In this document: piece after piece, positions 16,434 through 23,502 of the stretch | Numbering within the stretch: the first letter of the stretch is position 1 | Layout of the letters: every line of letters begins with the position of its first letter | Origin: Pseudomonadota bacterium | GTDB lineage: Bacteria > Pseudomonadota > Alphaproteobacteria > Rhizobiales > Beijerinckiaceae | DNA length: 28,649 bases | Direction of reading: 5' to 3' | NCBI GenBank assembly: GCA_023423995.1 | Contig: JAFAEL010000281.1 | Location: 1 to 28,649, forward strand | Made by a program: the position numbers and the translations under genes | Notes under the pieces: model-generated | Seen by the model: the letters and a program-made list of their open reading frames with translations, nothing else | The model's database searches: none | What the model was told of the DNA's origin: nothing

Positions 16434-17513
16434 ATGACACGTCGCTTATTCCTCAAATCCGCCGCGGCCCTCGCCGGGAGCATGGTCGCCGCTCCGGCAA
16501 TCGCCCAGTCACTGCCGCAGATCCGTTGGCGCATGACGTCGAGCTTTCCGCGCAACCTGGACATCACCTATGGGGCCGGCGAGCGCTTCTGCCGGGCGGT
16601 GGCGGAGCTCACGGAGGGGCGCTTCCTCATCCAGCAATTCTCCGCAGGCGAGATCGTGGGAGGGCTGCAGGCGCTCGACGCGGTCCAGAACGCGACCGTG
16701 GAGGCGGCCTATACCGGGCTTCTCTTCTATGTCGGCAAGGATCCGACCTTTTCCCTCACGGCCGCAGCGCCGTTCATAATGAGCCCGCGGGCACAGAACG
16801 CCTGGTATTACTACGGCGACGGGCTGGCCATGACGAACGAGTTCCTCAAGAAATACAATGTCGTCGGCTATCCCTGCGGCAATACGGGCATGCAATGGGG
16901 CGGCTGGTTCAAGAAGGAGATCCGCAGCGTCGACGATCTGCGCGGCCTGAAGATGCGCATCGCCGGGCTTGCCGGCACGATCGCGGCGCGGGTCGGAGTG
17001 GTGCCGCAGCAGATCGCACCCGGCGACATCTATCCCGCTCTCGAGCGCGGGACGATCGACGCGGTCGAGTATATCGGCCCCTATGACGACGAAAAGCTCG
17101 GCTTCCAGAAGGTGACGCAGCGGTATTACTCTCCTGGCTGGCAGGAGGGCGGAACGATCTTCCACACGATCTTCAACCAGGCGAAGTTCGCCGAGCTGCC
17201 ACCCTTGTACAGGAAGGCGATCGAGGTGGCCGCCCAGGCGACGACCCTCGACATGCTGGCGCATTACGACATGAAGAACCCGGAAGCGCTGATGCGGCTG
17301 GCATCCGCCGGGGTCACCATCTCCATCTTCCCGAATGATGTCCTTACGCGCCTCTATGAAGAGTCGGAGGCCTATTACAAAGGTATCGTCGGAACGAGCG
17401 CGGACTTCGCTGCGATCTTCAACAGCCAGCGTGAGTTCATGAAGAAGAGCAATACGTATCAGCGGCTGGCGGACTTCCAGTACGACATGATGATGTACCG
17501 GTTCCGACCGTGA
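16434..17513 (+). CDS. TRAP transporter solute receptor, DctP/TakP type
   Basis: The 359-residue product is a periplasmic receptor for a TRAP transporter. The N-terminus MTRRLFLKSAAALAGS has the RRxFLK pattern of a Tat signal, cut after AIA. The mature part reads QIRWRMTSSFPRNLDITYG, then PFIMSP, GNTGMQWGGWFKKEI, LRGLKMRI and GDIYPALERGTIDAVEYIGP. This pattern is closest to TakP-like receptors for 2-oxo acids; the usual Glu-Trp near the ligand is Glu-Tyr here. ATG 16434 has GGGGAG close upstream. No DctQ or DctM membrane genes are in the window, so the transport partner must be elsewhere. The stop overlaps a possible GTG of the next gene. The ligand is not known. Confidence 0.92.
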   Translation: MTRRLFLKSAAALAGSMVAAPAIAQSLPQIRWRMTSSFPRNLDITYGAGERFCRAVAELTEGRFLIQQFSAGEIVGGLQALDAVQNATVEAAYTGLLFYVGKDPTFSLTAAAPFIMSPRAQNAWYYYGDGLAMTNEFLKKYNVVGYPCGNTGMQWGGWFKKEIRSVDDLRGLKMRIAGLAGTIAARVGVVPQQIAPGDIYPALERGTIDAVEYIGPYDDEKLGFQKVTQRYYSPGWQEGGTIFHTIFNQAKFAELPPLYRKAIEVAAQATTLDMLAHYDMKNPEALMRLASAGVTISIFPNDVLTRLYEESEAYYKGIVGTSADFAAIFNSQREFMKKSNTYQRLADFQYDMMMYRFRP

Positions 17514-17533
17514 GCGGGGAGGAGGCGAGCAGC

Positions 17534-18166
17534 ATGACCGTGTTCGATCCGGCGGCCGTCAGCTTCGTCGACTCGATGGACAAGGTGCGGTCGCGCCATC
17601 CCGCGGCGATGTCGCGTGCGACCGACAAGGTCCTGAAACGGCTGGACCGGCATTGCCGGGCCATCCTGGAGCGCTCGACCTTCTGCATCATCGGCACCCA
17701 CGGCAGCGGCGGGGCCGATGTCTCGCCGCGAGGCGATCCGCCCGGCTTCGCCCGCGTGCTCGACGACCAGCACGTCCTCATCCCGGACCGGATCGGCAAC
17801 AACCGCTTCGACAGCTACGCCAACATCCTGGAGACCGGCTCCGTCGGCCTCCTCTTCCTCGTACCCGGGATGGGAGAGACCCTCCGGATCAACGGCCTCG
17901 CCCGCATCACCGACGATCCCTCTCTTCTGGCCGGCTCGGCCGTTCAGGGGCGGGCGCCGATCATGGGCCTCGTGGTCGAGGTCCGCGAAGCGTACCTTCA
18001 CTGCGCGAAGTCGATCAATCGCGCCGGCCTCTGGGACCCGGCTCGGCGGATCGATCGCGACGAACTCCCGAGCTACGGCGATATGCTGACCGACCATTGC
18101 GCCGGGCTCACGCGCGAGGAGAGCGAGCGGCAGGGACTGGAGATGGCGCGGCGCGGCCTCTACTGA
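17534..18166 (+). CDS. Pyridoxamine 5'-phosphate oxidase-like (PPOX) flavoprotein
   Basis: The 210-residue product has the split-barrel flavin-binding fold. Typical parts are FCIIGTHGSGGADVSPRGDP (about 52-71), the VLIPDRIGNNRFDSYANIL segment near 85 and GLLFLVPGMGETLRINGLA near 107, followed by a strand ending in HCAKSINRAGLW. This resembles the PPOX proteins annotated as MSMEG_1061-type, which bind FMN or F420 and have no fixed substrate. True PdxH is less likely. ATG 17534 is preferred to GTG 17510 because a GGGGAGGAGG stretch lies between the two. It follows the TRAP receptor closely and is probably cotranscribed with it. Confidence 0.85.
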   Translation: MTVFDPAAVSFVDSMDKVRSRHPAAMSRATDKVLKRLDRHCRAILERSTFCIIGTHGSGGADVSPRGDPPGFARVLDDQHVLIPDRIGNNRFDSYANILETGSVGLLFLVPGMGETLRINGLARITDDPSLLAGSAVQGRAPIMGLVVEVREAYLHCAKSINRAGLWDPARRIDRDELPSYGDMLTDHCAGLTREESERQGLEMARRGLY

Positions 18167-18253
18167 GCGGCCCCGACCACTGGGCGTTCTGCCTCGCGCC
18201 GTAGACGGCAGGGGGCGGGGCGGCCATGATCGGATCCCAGCAAGGAATCGCGC

Positions 18254-18469
18254 ATGGGCACACCGAACCCGAACCAGCAGATCCGCTCCGATCTCGGCGT
18301 CGTGGAGACGATCGAGTCGGACAACATCGTGCGCTGGGATGGGCAGCGGCTTTATGTCGAGCAGGACGTCTACCACAACGGCCAGCTCGTCCACCGCAAG
18401 TACCGCAAGACGGTGACGCCCGAGGTGGCCCGGGCTCTCCAGGCGCTGCTCGCCGCCTCGACCCACTAG
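18254..18469 (+). CDS. Small hypothetical protein, 71 aa
   Basis: The 71-residue product starts MGTPNPNQQIRSDLGVVETI. It continues with a beta-rich part (NIVRWDGQRLYVEQDVYHNG) and a C-terminal helix (TPEVARALQALLAAS). There is no signal peptide or membrane segment, and I do not recognise a domain. AAGGAAT upstream of ATG 18254 is a fair ribosome binding site, and the amino acid make-up is that of a folded protein rather than a shadow frame. It stands between the PPOX gene and a convergent L,D-transpeptidase gene. Function unknown. Confidence 0.65.
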   Translation: MGTPNPNQQIRSDLGVVETIESDNIVRWDGQRLYVEQDVYHNGQLVHRKYRKTVTPEVARALQALLAASTH

Positions 18470-18493
18470 ACCGGGGAGGGCGGCCCCGGGCCG

Positions 18494-19201
18494 TCAGGCC
18501 AGGACGACGACCTTCGTCCCGAGGGGCACGCGGCCGTAGAGGTCGATCGCATCCTGGTTGATCATGCGGATGCAGCCGGACGAGACCGAGGTGCCGATCG
18601 TCTCGGGCTCGACCGTGCCGTGGATGCGGAACAGCGTGTCCTTGTTGCCCTGCCAGAGATAGAGCGCGCGGGCGCCGACGGGATTGTTCGGGCCGCCCTT
18701 CATGCCGAGGCCGCTCTGGAGCTTGCTGAGCTGCGGCTTGATGTCGGGACGGCGCTTGATCATCTCCTTCGGCGGGTACCAGTCCGGCCATTCCTGCTTG
18801 GAGCGGACATCGGCCACGCCGGACCAGCCGAACCCTTCCTTGCCGACGCCGACGCCGTAGCGCCGGGCACGTCCGCCATCGCCGACGAGGTAGAGGAAGC
18901 GCGCCTTCGGGTCGACGACGATCGTGCCGGGCTTCTCGCGGCCGTCATACGCCACCTCCTGGCGGAGGAAGGCGCGGTTCAGCTTGGCGTACTCGACGGC
19001 GGGCACGGGGAACCTCTCGCCCTTCACCTCGGCGTAGATGGAAGGGTAGTCGAACGGCGTCGAACCAGGCGTCGCGGCGAGGCCGTTGGCTGGCGCGCGT
19101 GCCGCCGAGCGGTCTCCGCCCGGGGCGACGCAGCCGGCGAGCCCGGAGCCTGCAGCCGCGGCCATTCCTGCAAGCAGAAGGCGGCGGCTCGGCACGGTCA
19201 T
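18494..19201 (-). CDS. L,D-transpeptidase lipoprotein (YkuD domain)
   Basis: The 235-residue product cross-links peptidoglycan stem peptides at meso-diaminopimelate or attaches proteins to them; such enzymes are numerous in Rhizobiales. The N-terminus MTVPSRRLLLAGMAAAAGSG ends in the lipobox LAGC (Cys24), so it is likely lipid-anchored in the periplasm. The YkuD domain fills the C-terminal half, with His194 in FRIHGT and the nucleophile Cys210 in SSGCIRM. ATG 19201 is chosen because it opens directly with the signal peptide; a longer frame upstream adds 41 residues of no apparent sense. It is convergent to the 71-aa gene and downstream of a strong terminator belonging to the next minus-strand gene, so it needs its own promoter. 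Confidence 0.93.
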   Translation of the reverse strand: MTVPSRRLLLAGMAAAAGSGLAGCVAPGGDRSAARAPANGLAATPGSTPFDYPSIYAEVKGERFPVPAVEYAKLNRAFLRQEVAYDGREKPGTIVVDPKARFLYLVGDGGRARRYGVGVGKEGFGWSGVADVRSKQEWPDWYPPKEMIKRRPDIKPQLSKLQSGLGMKGGPNNPVGARALYLWQGNKDTLFRIHGTVEPETIGTSVSSGCIRMINQDAIDLYGRVPLGTKVVVLA

Positions 19202-19340
19202 CTCGGTGCTCCGAAGGAGGGGCCGCAGCAATGCGGAACCCTTGATCGGCCACCCTTCGGGGCAAGCGTCAAGCTTGGGCCGCCCGAACGCGAAGCTTCG
19301 CCGGCCAGTGTTGCGGGATTTCACCTATCCCGAAAAGCAA

Positions 19341-19367
19341 AGAGCCGCTCCGGATCGGAGCGGCTCT
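19341..19367 (-). terminator. Strong intrinsic terminator of the glycine-zipper stress gene
   Basis: A perfect 12-base stem, AGAGCCGCTCCG with CGGAGCGGCTCT, encloses three bases. On the minus strand it is followed by TTGCTTTTC, a good T-rich tail. It lies about 50 bases after the stop of the stress gene. A second hairpin, GCCGGCCC/GGGCCGGC (19386-19406), stands just before it. Confidence 0.85.
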
Positions 19368-19415
19368 AGCTCAGCCGGGCTGAAGGCCGGCCCGAAGAGG
19401 GCCGGCGAGGACGCG

Positions 19416-20111
19416 TCAGCGCGGATAGGTCCGCACGCGGTCGCGAGTGGCCGTGCCGCCCGTGCCGAGGCCGGTCGTGGTCGAGGCCGCCGCGCCGACA
19501 GGGCCGGAGGAGAGCGCACCCGTCGTCCCCGGCGCGTAGTCGCCCGTGCCGGCATAGCGGCCGTCCCAGCCGCCCTGGCGCCAGGTCCCCTCGCGCTCGC
19601 CCATGTCGACCGTGCCGTCGGCATCGAGGATGCTCGTCACCTGGGCGAGACGCGCCTCGTCCGTCCGCACCGTCACCAGCGTGCCGCCGCGGTTGATGCC
19701 TTCCGCATAGGAATGGGCATGCGCTTCGTCGATCCCGGCCCCGGTCAGGGCGCCGATCAGCCCGCCTGTCGCGGCGCCGGCGCCGGCGCCGACGAGCGTG
19801 GAAGCGAGCCAGCCGGCCGCCACCACAGGGCCGAGGCCCGGGATGGCCAGCATGCCGAGCCCGGCGAGAAGGCCCGCGCCGCCGCCGAGAGCGGTGCCGA
19901 GGGTCGCGCCGGTTCCCGCGCCGGTCCCGGCATCCGGGTGCTCGGTGGTGGTGGTGGTGCGGGAGGTGTCCGCGTAGCGGCTGCGCTGGCTGGCATCGTT
20001 GGACACGATGCTGATGTCGCCATCCGGCACGCCGGCCTGCTCGAGCCGGGCGACGGCCTTGGCGGCATCGTCATAGCGATCGAACATCGCCGTCACTGTT
20101 CTGGTCGTCAT
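19416..20111 (-). CDS. YflT-like general stress protein with glycine-zipper segment
   Basis: The 231-residue product has an N-terminal domain like general stress protein YflT (VTAMFDRYDDAAKAVARLEQ, then GDISIVSND). A threonine-rich stretch comes next. A long Gly/Ala segment (about 62-125: ATLGTALGGGAGLLAGLGML, GAGAGAATGGLIGALTGAG) could insert into or cross membranes as a glycine zipper. A second alpha/beta part with HAHSYAEGINRGGTLVTVRT follows, and then a low-complexity tail. The family is common in Methylobacterium-like genomes but its function is unknown. ATG 20111 has AAGGA 8 bases upstream. It follows the PepSY-like gene by 75 bases, probably shares its stress-type promoter, and ends in a strong terminator. 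Confidence 0.8.
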   Translation of the reverse strand: MTTRTVTAMFDRYDDAAKAVARLEQAGVPDGDISIVSNDASQRSRYADTSRTTTTTEHPDAGTGAGTGATLGTALGGGAGLLAGLGMLAIPGLGPVVAAGWLASTLVGAGAGAATGGLIGALTGAGIDEAHAHSYAEGINRGGTLVTVRTDEARLAQVTSILDADGTVDMGEREGTWRQGGWDGRYAGTGDYAPGTTGALSSGPVGAAASTTTGLGTGGTATRDRVRTYPR

Positions 20112-20186
20112 GAGCTTGATCCTTGCAGAGGTTGGCGGCCGGCGCGCCGGGAGGCGCATCCGCGGCCGCGAGGGTCGAGGGCGGCC

Positions 20187-20561
20187 TTACTGGGCCGCGA
20201 TGTTGCCCTTGTAGTCGAACCCGACCGTGACGCTCTTGCCGTCGTGCATGGCCTTGCCACGCCAGATGCCCTGGTCGTCCTTCTTCAGGTCGGTCACGTC
20301 CTTGAGCCCGGCGCCTTCGAGGCGGGACTTGGCCTGGCCTTCGGTGAAGCTGTTGGCTCCCTGCTCCAGGGCGGTCGGGGCGACGAACTGAGCCTTGCCG
20401 GACGCATTCACGCTGGAGGGAGCATTCCCCTGCGTGTTGACGGCCGGGTTCGAGGAGCCGGTGGGCGAGCCCGTGCCGGGCGAGGCCGGGGCCGTATTCT
20501 GGGCGAGCGCCGGGGTGGCTAGCAGCACCAGAGCTGCCGCGGCTTTCATCACGTTGTTCAC
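20187..20561 (-). CDS. PepSY-like exported small protein
   Basis: The 124-residue product begins with a signal peptide (MNNVMKAAAALVLLATPALA). A Ser/Pro/Asn-rich linker follows (21-60). A small C-terminal domain reads GQAKSRLEGAGLKDVTDLKK, then GIWRGKAMHDGKSVTVGFDY, a pattern like the PepSY-type beta-alpha fold found in periplasmic proteins that bind other proteins or inhibit peptidases. The start is GTG 20561, five bases after a perfect GGAGG; the ATG four codons later is too near that site. An EcfG-like promoter lies about 70 bases upstream. Function is inferred only from the fold pattern. Confidence 0.75.
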   Translation of the reverse strand: MNNVMKAAAALVLLATPALAQNTAPASPGTGSPTGSSNPAVNTQGNAPSSVNASGKAQFVAPTALEQGANSFTEGQAKSRLEGAGLKDVTDLKKDDQGIWRGKAMHDGKSVTVGFDYKGNIAAQ

Positions 20562-20868
20562 GTTGACCTCCGTTGGCCCATCCGAGTGCAGAACCTGCAC
20601 ATTCGGCGGGCAGAGCTATGCTTCGCTAACCTCACGGCAGCCCGGACGTTCCGCTCTGCGGCAAAGGAACTGGTCATCGGTACTGTCGAGGAGTTCTTGG
20701 CTACGGCGGGATGAATCATCGGCCCGTCCTCAGGCCGCACGGCCGACGCAGAGAGGGGCCTGCGGCCCTCAGCATGACGAGGGGGTGGGTTGGAGCGGCG
20801 CTGGCCGGCTCCGGTCCTGCCCCCGCCGGGGCCCGGCGGGGTGCCCGTCCACGATGTCCCGCAGCCGA
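20562..20868. other. Intergenic region between the PepSY-like and doxX genes
   Basis: This 307-base gap holds the EcfG-like promoter for the PepSY-like gene (20628-20652). It also holds a GC palindrome CCCCGCCGGG/CCCGGCGGGG (20821-20841), which may end the doxX operon, and a degenerate hairpin GAGGGGCC-tgc-GGCCCTC near 20755-20775. The remaining DNA shows no protein or RNA gene that I can support. Confidence 0.5.
20628..20652 (-). promoter_or_regulatory. EcfG-like stress promoter of the PepSY-like gene
   Basis: On the minus strand GGAAC (20652-20648) is followed after 16 bases by GGTT (20631-20628). This is the general-stress pattern with one mismatch in the -10 element. The predicted start is about 60 bases before the GTG start codon. 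It could drive both the PepSY-like gene and the YflT-like stress gene behind it. Confidence 0.45.
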
Positions 20869-21330
20869 TCACGAAGCCGAACGGCTCCTCCTGTCCGCTG
20901 CGGAGGGTGCGACCCACCAGCCCGCCTCGCCGAGCGCGTCGAGGGACAGGCCTCCGGCGCCGCGGGCGGCGAGGATCAGGAACGCGCCGGCGAGCGCCAG
21001 GTCCTTCTCGAAATGGAGGAGCTCGCTGCGTCCCGGTACGCCGAGATGGAACAGGATCGCGGCGGCCGCCGAGAAGACGGCGAGCCCGAGCGCCGCAAGC
21101 CGCGTGTGCCAGCCGGCGAGGACGAGCAGGCTGCAGCCGATCTCGACCAGGATCGCGAAGGGCAGCAGCGCGCCCGGCACCCCGTGCATCGCCATGTAGG
21201 CGAGCGCACCGGGATAATGCGCGAGCTTGTCCCAGCCCTCCGCGATGAAGACGGAGACGAGCAGCAGCCGACCCAGCAGGTCGAGCGGTGGGCCGGAGGC
21301 GCGAAGCCCCCGGGTCAGGGTTTCGGACAT
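20869..21330 (-). CDS. DoxX family membrane protein
   Basis: The 153-residue product has four hydrophobic segments. The DoxX pattern is clear: LLGRLLLVSVFIAEGWDKLA first, then GALLPFAILVEIGCSLLVLA and a third segment with LAALGLAVFSAAAAILFH. DoxX proteins are inner-membrane subunits linked to quinone or thiosulfate oxidation in some organisms and to redox stress in others. ATG 21330 lies 9 bases after the TPR gene stop, so the MBL, TPR and DoxX genes form one operon. Its last 15 residues (APSAADRRSRSAS) are polar and could be a tail in the cytosol. Confidence 0.85.
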   Translation of the reverse strand: MSETLTRGLRASGPPLDLLGRLLLVSVFIAEGWDKLAHYPGALAYMAMHGVPGALLPFAILVEIGCSLLVLAGWHTRLAALGLAVFSAAAAILFHLGVPGRSELLHFEKDLALAGAFLILAARGAGGLSLDALGEAGWWVAPSAADRRSRSAS

Positions 21331-21339
21331 GGCGGCCCC

Positions 21340-21801
21340 CTATTGCGTGGCTGCGGCGCCCTGGGCGATCGAGCGGGCCAGGTCCTCCCGTTCCTCGCAC
21401 CCCTGCGGGCAGAGCTGGGCCAGGATGGTCAGGTTGCGCTTCGCCCGGTCGATCTGCCCGGTCTGCACGAAGAGCTCGCCCTGGTATTCGAGCGCGCCCC
21501 GATGCGCCGGGTCGAATTCGAGCGCCTTGGCGTAGAAGGTGGCGGCCCGGCCCACCTCGCCCGTCTTCCGCAGGCTGTAGCCGAGCAGGTTGTAGACGTC
21601 CGCATGCTGGACGCCGCCGCGGACCATGGCGTCGAGATCGGCGATCGCGCCGGGATAATCGGCGGCCTTGATCTTGGTCCGGACCGCGCCGAGTTCCGGC
21701 GCGCCTGCCGAGACCATGTTGTCGACGGCGAGCGCCGGCGCGCCGCACAGCACCAGGGCCGCCGCGGCGGCGAGCATGGGACGGATCGAGCGATTGGTCA
21801 T
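21340..21801 (-). CDS. Exported TPR-repeat protein
   Basis: The 153-residue product has a signal peptide (about 1-25, ALVLCGAPALA) and at least two tetratricopeptide repeats: DYPGAIADLDAMVRG with VYNLLGYSLRKTGEVGRAAT, and FYAKALEFDPAHRGALEYQG with FVQTGQIDRAKRNL. Two cysteines near the C-terminus (LCPQGCEERE) could form a disulfide. It probably acts as a periplasmic docking protein. GAGGAGG precedes ATG 21801. It stands between the MBL hydrolase (17 bases) and doxX (9 bases), suggesting that it brings these partners together, which is inference. Confidence 0.85.
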   Translation of the reverse strand: MTNRSIRPMLAAAAALVLCGAPALAVDNMVSAGAPELGAVRTKIKAADYPGAIADLDAMVRGGVQHADVYNLLGYSLRKTGEVGRAATFYAKALEFDPAHRGALEYQGELFVQTGQIDRAKRNLTILAQLCPQGCEEREDLARSIAQGAAATQ

Positions 21802-21818
21802 GGCGTCCTCCTCTCAGG

Positions 21819-22790
21819 TCAGGCGGAAACGGGCGCGAAGGCGTAGGCGGAGCCGTCCTTCGTGAAGGTGCCGGCGCCCGGGAACGGAAAATGGGCGCCG
21901 CAGATCGCCATCTTCTCGGCGATCACCCGGTCGAGCAGCCGGCGCCGGGTCTCGACCGCCAGCGGGCCGTCCTGGTCGTAGCTGCCCTGCCAGTCCGGAT
22001 GCGGCGCCAGCAGCGCCGGCACATAGGCGACGTCGTTCGAGATCATGAGCTGCTCCGCCCCGGACGACAGGTGGAAGGCGGCATGGCCCGGCGTGTGGCC
22101 GGGCGCGCGGACGAGCCGGATCCCGGGCGCGACCTCCTCCTCGCCCTCGACGAGGCGGAAATTGGTCCAGGTCGGGAAGGCGCTCTGGATGCGCACCCCT
22201 AGGCCCTTCCGGGCCTCGGGCAGGGACGCGATCCGCCCCGGCTCCGTCCACCACCGATACTCGTCGGCGCTCACGACCAGCTCGGCATCGGGGTAGACCG
22301 GCCGGTTCGTGCCCCGCTCCATCAGGCCGAAGATGTGGTCGGGGTGGAAATGCGAGATCAGGATGGTGCCGATCCGCCTGGGATCGATCCCGGCCGCCTT
22401 CATGTTGGCCGGCAGGTCGACCGCGTTCGGCTGCCATTGCCCGACGCCCGACCCGGAATCGACCATCACCAGGCGGTCGCCGAGATCGAGCACGATCACG
22501 GTGAGCGGGATCGGCATGTACTCCGTAACCTGGCCCGCCGCGGCGAGCGCCTCCTTCGTCTCGGCGACCGAGGCGTTGCGGATGAAGGCCGGATAGTGCG
22601 GCTTGCGCCAGATCCCGTCATAGAGGGCGACCACCTCGACGGACCCCACCCGGTAGCGATGAAAGCCCTTGCCCGGCTCCGGCAGGGCCTGCGCCCGGGC
22701 GGGAGGAACCAGGAGCGGGGCATCCAGCCCGAGCGCGGCGGCGAGGCCGGCGGCGGATATCATGAACGAGCGGCGGGACGGGGAGGGCAT
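21819..22790 (-). CDS. Tat-exported MBL-fold metallo-hydrolase
   Basis: The 323-residue product carries a Tat signal (SRRSFMISAAG, cut after ARA about 33). The metallo-beta-lactamase fold follows with HFHPDH (147-152), APGHTPGH near 211, the metal-bridging Asp in ISNDVAY and a final His in GAHFPFPG. Both zinc sites look complete. The substrate is unknown; relatives hydrolyse lactones, thioesters or act in sulfur metabolism. Tat export suggests folding in the cytosol with the metal already bound. AGGAG stands 7 bases before ATG 22790. It opens the MBL-TPR-doxX operon, divergent from the ECF sigma gene, and one arm of the shared inverted repeat points at it. Confidence 0.88.
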   Translation of the reverse strand: MPSPSRRSFMISAAGLAAALGLDAPLLVPPARAQALPEPGKGFHRYRVGSVEVVALYDGIWRKPHYPAFIRNASVAETKEALAAAGQVTEYMPIPLTVIVLDLGDRLVMVDSGSGVGQWQPNAVDLPANMKAAGIDPRRIGTILISHFHPDHIFGLMERGTNRPVYPDAELVVSADEYRWWTEPGRIASLPEARKGLGVRIQSAFPTWTNFRLVEGEEEVAPGIRLVRAPGHTPGHAAFHLSSGAEQLMISNDVAYVPALLAPHPDWQGSYDQDGPLAVETRRRLLDRVIAEKMAICGAHFPFPGAGTFTKDGSAYAFAPVSA

Positions 22791-22863
22791 GGAGAGGCTC
22801 CTCTGATGCTGGCCCGCTCCCGGGAGGATCGGACCTGCGGCCTAAACCAGGGAGCCCCGCCGT

Positions 22864-22901
22864 TTATTCCGCCTCTCGGGCGCCGCATGCGGGCGGAATA
22901 A
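22864..22901. promoter_or_regulatory. Divergent ECF-type promoter pair as a perfect inverted repeat
   Basis: TTATTCCGCC (22864-22873) and GGCGGAATAA (22892-22901) are perfect 10-base arms 18 bases apart. Read outward, each arm is GGCGGAATAA, with a GGAAT core like ECF -35 elements. One faces the sigma gene (53 bases to its ATG), the other the MBL operon (74 bases to its ATG). A matching -10 element is not obvious, so an operator is the other option. Confidence 0.5.
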
Positions 22902-22953
22902 TCGCTGCCCGGCGCGAGTCTCGGTCGGACGGCAATGGCGCGGAGCCCTCGCG

Positions 22954-23502
22954 ATGGAGCGGGCGGAGTTCGAACGGCAGGCCCTCGAGCATCTCGATGC
23001 GGTGCATTCGGTCGCCTGCTGGATCGTCAGGAGCCGCGCGGACGCGGACGATATCGTGCAGGAGACCTATCTTCGGGCCTTCCAGGCCATCGACGGCTTC
23101 AGGGGCGAGGCGATCAAGCCCTGGCTGCTGACGATCACGCGCAATCTCGCCTACACGTTCCTGACCCGGCGCCGCCGCGTGGCGAACGTGATCCCGTTCG
23201 ACGAGGCGGTCTCGCGCGGCGGGGACGGCACGCCCGTGCCGATGCAGTTTCCGACCGACGAACCCTCGGCGGAGGCGCGCCTCGTCGGCGAGGCGGAGGC
23301 CGAGAGCGTGCGCCGAGCCCTCGAGGCGCTCCCGTTGCCGCTGCGCGAGACTGTCGTGCTGCGCGAGATGGAGGAGCTCTCCTACCAGCAGATCGCCGAC
23401 GTGATCGACGTGCCGATCGGGACGGTCATGTCGCGGCTGTCGCGGGCGCGCGCCCAGTTGAGGAGGCTCCTTGCCGACGAGGAGGGTCGCCATGCGGTGT
23501 GA
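22954..23502 (+). CDS. ECF RNA polymerase sigma factor
   Basis: The 182-residue product is a two-domain ECF sigma factor. Region 2 (about 8-75) contains ADADDIVQETYLRAFQAI and PWLLTITRNLAYTFL. A linker with a short acidic part follows. Region 4 (about 125-175) has LPLPLRETVVLREMEELSYQ, then QIADVIDVPIGTVMSRLSRA, the helix-turn-helix that reads the -35 element. Length and order are normal. GGAG stands 9 bases before ATG 22954. The next gene, overlapping by 11 bases, encodes a zinc anti-sigma factor, so the pair is translated together. It probably controls itself and the divergent MBL operon. Confidence 0.95.
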   Translation: MERAEFERQALEHLDAVHSVACWIVRSRADADDIVQETYLRAFQAIDGFRGEAIKPWLLTITRNLAYTFLTRRRRVANVIPFDEAVSRGGDGTPVPMQFPTDEPSAEARLVGEAEAESVRRALEALPLPLRETVVLREMEELSYQQIADVIDVPIGTVMSRLSRARAQLRRLLADEEGRHAV

